DNA from: Castellaniella denitrificans
Lineage (GTDB): Bacteria > Pseudomonadota > Gammaproteobacteria > Burkholderiales > Burkholderiaceae_B
Direction: 5' to 3'
Assembly: GCF_042653765.1 (NCBI RefSeq)
Contig: NZ_JBHSEZ010000028.1
Span: forward strand, 62,001-126,000
Length of the DNA: 64,000 nucleotides
The first letter of the stretch is position 1. Each line of letters opens with the position of its first letter. The notes under the pieces were generated by a model. The model was not told the DNA's origin. It saw only the letters and a program-made list of their open reading frames with translations, and searched no databases. The translations under genes and the position numbers were made by a program. This document shows, piece by piece, positions 63,431 through 64,000 of this stretch.

Positions 63431-63639
63431 TAGTCGCCCCGGCGCGCGCCCAGGCGATGCATGATGCGCTCCAGCAGGCACCATCGGGTCACGCCGCTCT
63501 GCAGGATGTTCAGGCCGACGAAGACCGTGAAGGCCAGCCACCACTGGCTCTGGAACCAGGGGCTGGCGGGGGCGCCCAGCAGCAGCGACAGCAGGATGAA
63601 GAAGCCCGCGAACACGCGGACGAGTTGCCAGGATGTCAT
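63430..63639 (-). CDS. DUF2892/YgaP-like small membrane protein
   Basis: A 69-residue protein with two hydrophobic helices (LVRVFAGFFILLSLLLGAP and WLAFTVFVGLNILQSGVTRWC) ending near Cys54, then a basic tail. This is the membrane module found at the C-terminus of YgaP-type rhodaneses and as free DUF2892 proteins in sulfur operons. The start overlaps the stop of the RND gene (ATGA type). Its TAG stop abuts the inverted-repeat element. Function unknown; occurrence with sqr and tolC suggests sulfane-sulfur handling at the membrane. Confidence 0.78.
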   Translation of the reverse strand: MTSWQLVRVFAGFFILLSLLLGAPASPWFQSQWWLAFTVFVGLNILQSGVTRWCLLERIMHRLGARRGD

Positions 63640-64000
63640 GAGGGGTCTCCTTGGGGAACGAGGGTGTGGGCGCGCTTGTGGAAGGCGCTGAAGAACAGGA
63701 TCGGGATGATGATCAGCGTCAGCGCCGTGGAGATGGCGATGCCTGAAATCAGGGCGATCGCCAGGCCGCTGAAGATCGGGTCGTCCAGGATGAAGAAGGC
63801 CCCCAGCATCGCGGCCAGGCCGGTCAGCAGGATGGGCTGGGCGCGGGTGGCCGCGGATTCCACGACCGCCTGCGCGAAGCCGGACCCTTCGCGCAGGCGC
63901 ATCAGGATGAAGTCCACCAGCAGGATGGAATTGCGCACGATGATGCCCGCCAGGGCGATCATGCCGATCATGCTGGTGGCGGTGAACTGCTTGCCCAGCA
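63636..64000 (-). CDS. RND efflux pump permease, C-terminal end (runs off window)
   Basis: Only the last 120 or so residues lie in the window; the frame stays open to the right edge. TATSMIGMIALAGIIVRNSILLVDFI and RAQPILLTGLAAMLGAFFILDDPIFSGLAIAL are the last transmembrane helices (TM10-TM12) of AcrB/MexB-type hydrophobe/amphiphile or related RND permeases. The sequence reads straight into the DUF2892 gene with a 4-bp overlap. Together with tolC it would make a tripartite pump; a periplasmic adaptor should lie just outside to the right. Confidence 0.88.
   Translation of the reverse strand, partial: LGKQFTATSMIGMIALAGIIVRNSILLVDFILMRLREGSGFAQAVVESAATRAQPILLTGLAAMLGAFFILDDPIFSGLAIALISGIAISTALTLIIIPILFFSAFHKRAHTLVPQGDPS

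Noticed and set aside
63161..63544. N-terminal extension of TolC reading through the inverted-repeat element
   Set aside because: The extension has no signal peptide or homology and reads through both arms of the repeat; the ATG at 63160 opens a proper signal peptide.

Overview
The window is GC-rich bacterial chromosome. Gene content and order (glnE, yhdP, gdhA-rho-trxA, parE-parC, clpB, a KpsC/KpsS capsule end) point to a betaproteobacterium of the order Burkholderiales, most likely an Alcaligenaceae member (Bordetella/Achromobacter/Castellaniella-like). This is inferred from the proteins; no rRNA or tRNA gene was seen. Coding density is high, and nearly every long open frame on the strand opposite a real gene is a GC-bias shadow.

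Left end (1-6445): the tail of a group 2-type capsule locus on the + strand. It holds a partial GT-B/CDP-glycerol-transferase-like gene in visibly lower-GC DNA, then kpsC, kpsS, a short-chain dehydrogenase and a membrane sulfatase/LtaS-like transferase, all overlapping or nearly so. A decayed higB toxin with an intact higA antitoxin follows (6508-7021). The higA stop codon lies inside a near-consensus sigma-32 promoter for clpB. From 9.8 to 15.5 kb are small regulator/transporter modules: HxlR-AraC-LysE, qorB, and a divergent MFS/MocR pair.

Core block (15.5-33.4 kb): glnE diverges from yhdP. yhdP converges on gdhA across a perfect 17-bp bidirectional terminator, and gdhA, rho and trxA are read leftward. 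The rho start lacks a Shine-Dalgarno and is preceded by a G-free, C-rich leader. parE-parC, an AscD-like ferredoxin reductase, dadA and an orphan UgpB-like binding protein are read rightward.

Accessory block 1 (33.6-42.5 kb): an eight-gene type IVb pilus operon of the R64 thin-pilus kind (pilL/TcpQ-like, pilN, pilO2, pilP, pilQ, pilR, pilS, pilV), with translationally coupled genes. It has no prepilin peptidase, lytic transglycosylase or shufflon recombinase in the window. Then come a lone PrpF-family isomerase and ribB under an FMN riboswitch.

Urate block (45.0-51.2 kb): puuD and uraH diverge from a GntR regulator, puuE allantoinase, alc allantoicase, an unusual M20 hydrolase and slyX. Two identical palindromes 44 bp apart sit in the divergent promoter region. 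No uraD or ureidoglycolate lyase is present.

Right end (51.3-64 kb): stress and redox genes (GlsB, yghU, MFS, SDR/LysR pair, PfkB kinase), then a sulfur island. The + strand carries a periplasmic rhodanese, a YeeE/YedE transporter and a 54-residue membrane protein. The - strand, converging on it, carries an RND pump (cut by the edge), a DUF2892 protein, tolC, sulfide:quinone oxidoreductase and an SQR-like paralogue lacking the redox cysteines. A 268-bp element with 26-bp perfect terminal inverted repeats fills the gap between the DUF2892 gene and tolC. The most unusual items are this element, the pairing of sulfide oxidation with an RND/TolC pump, the decayed toxin beside an intact antitoxin, and the pilus locus.
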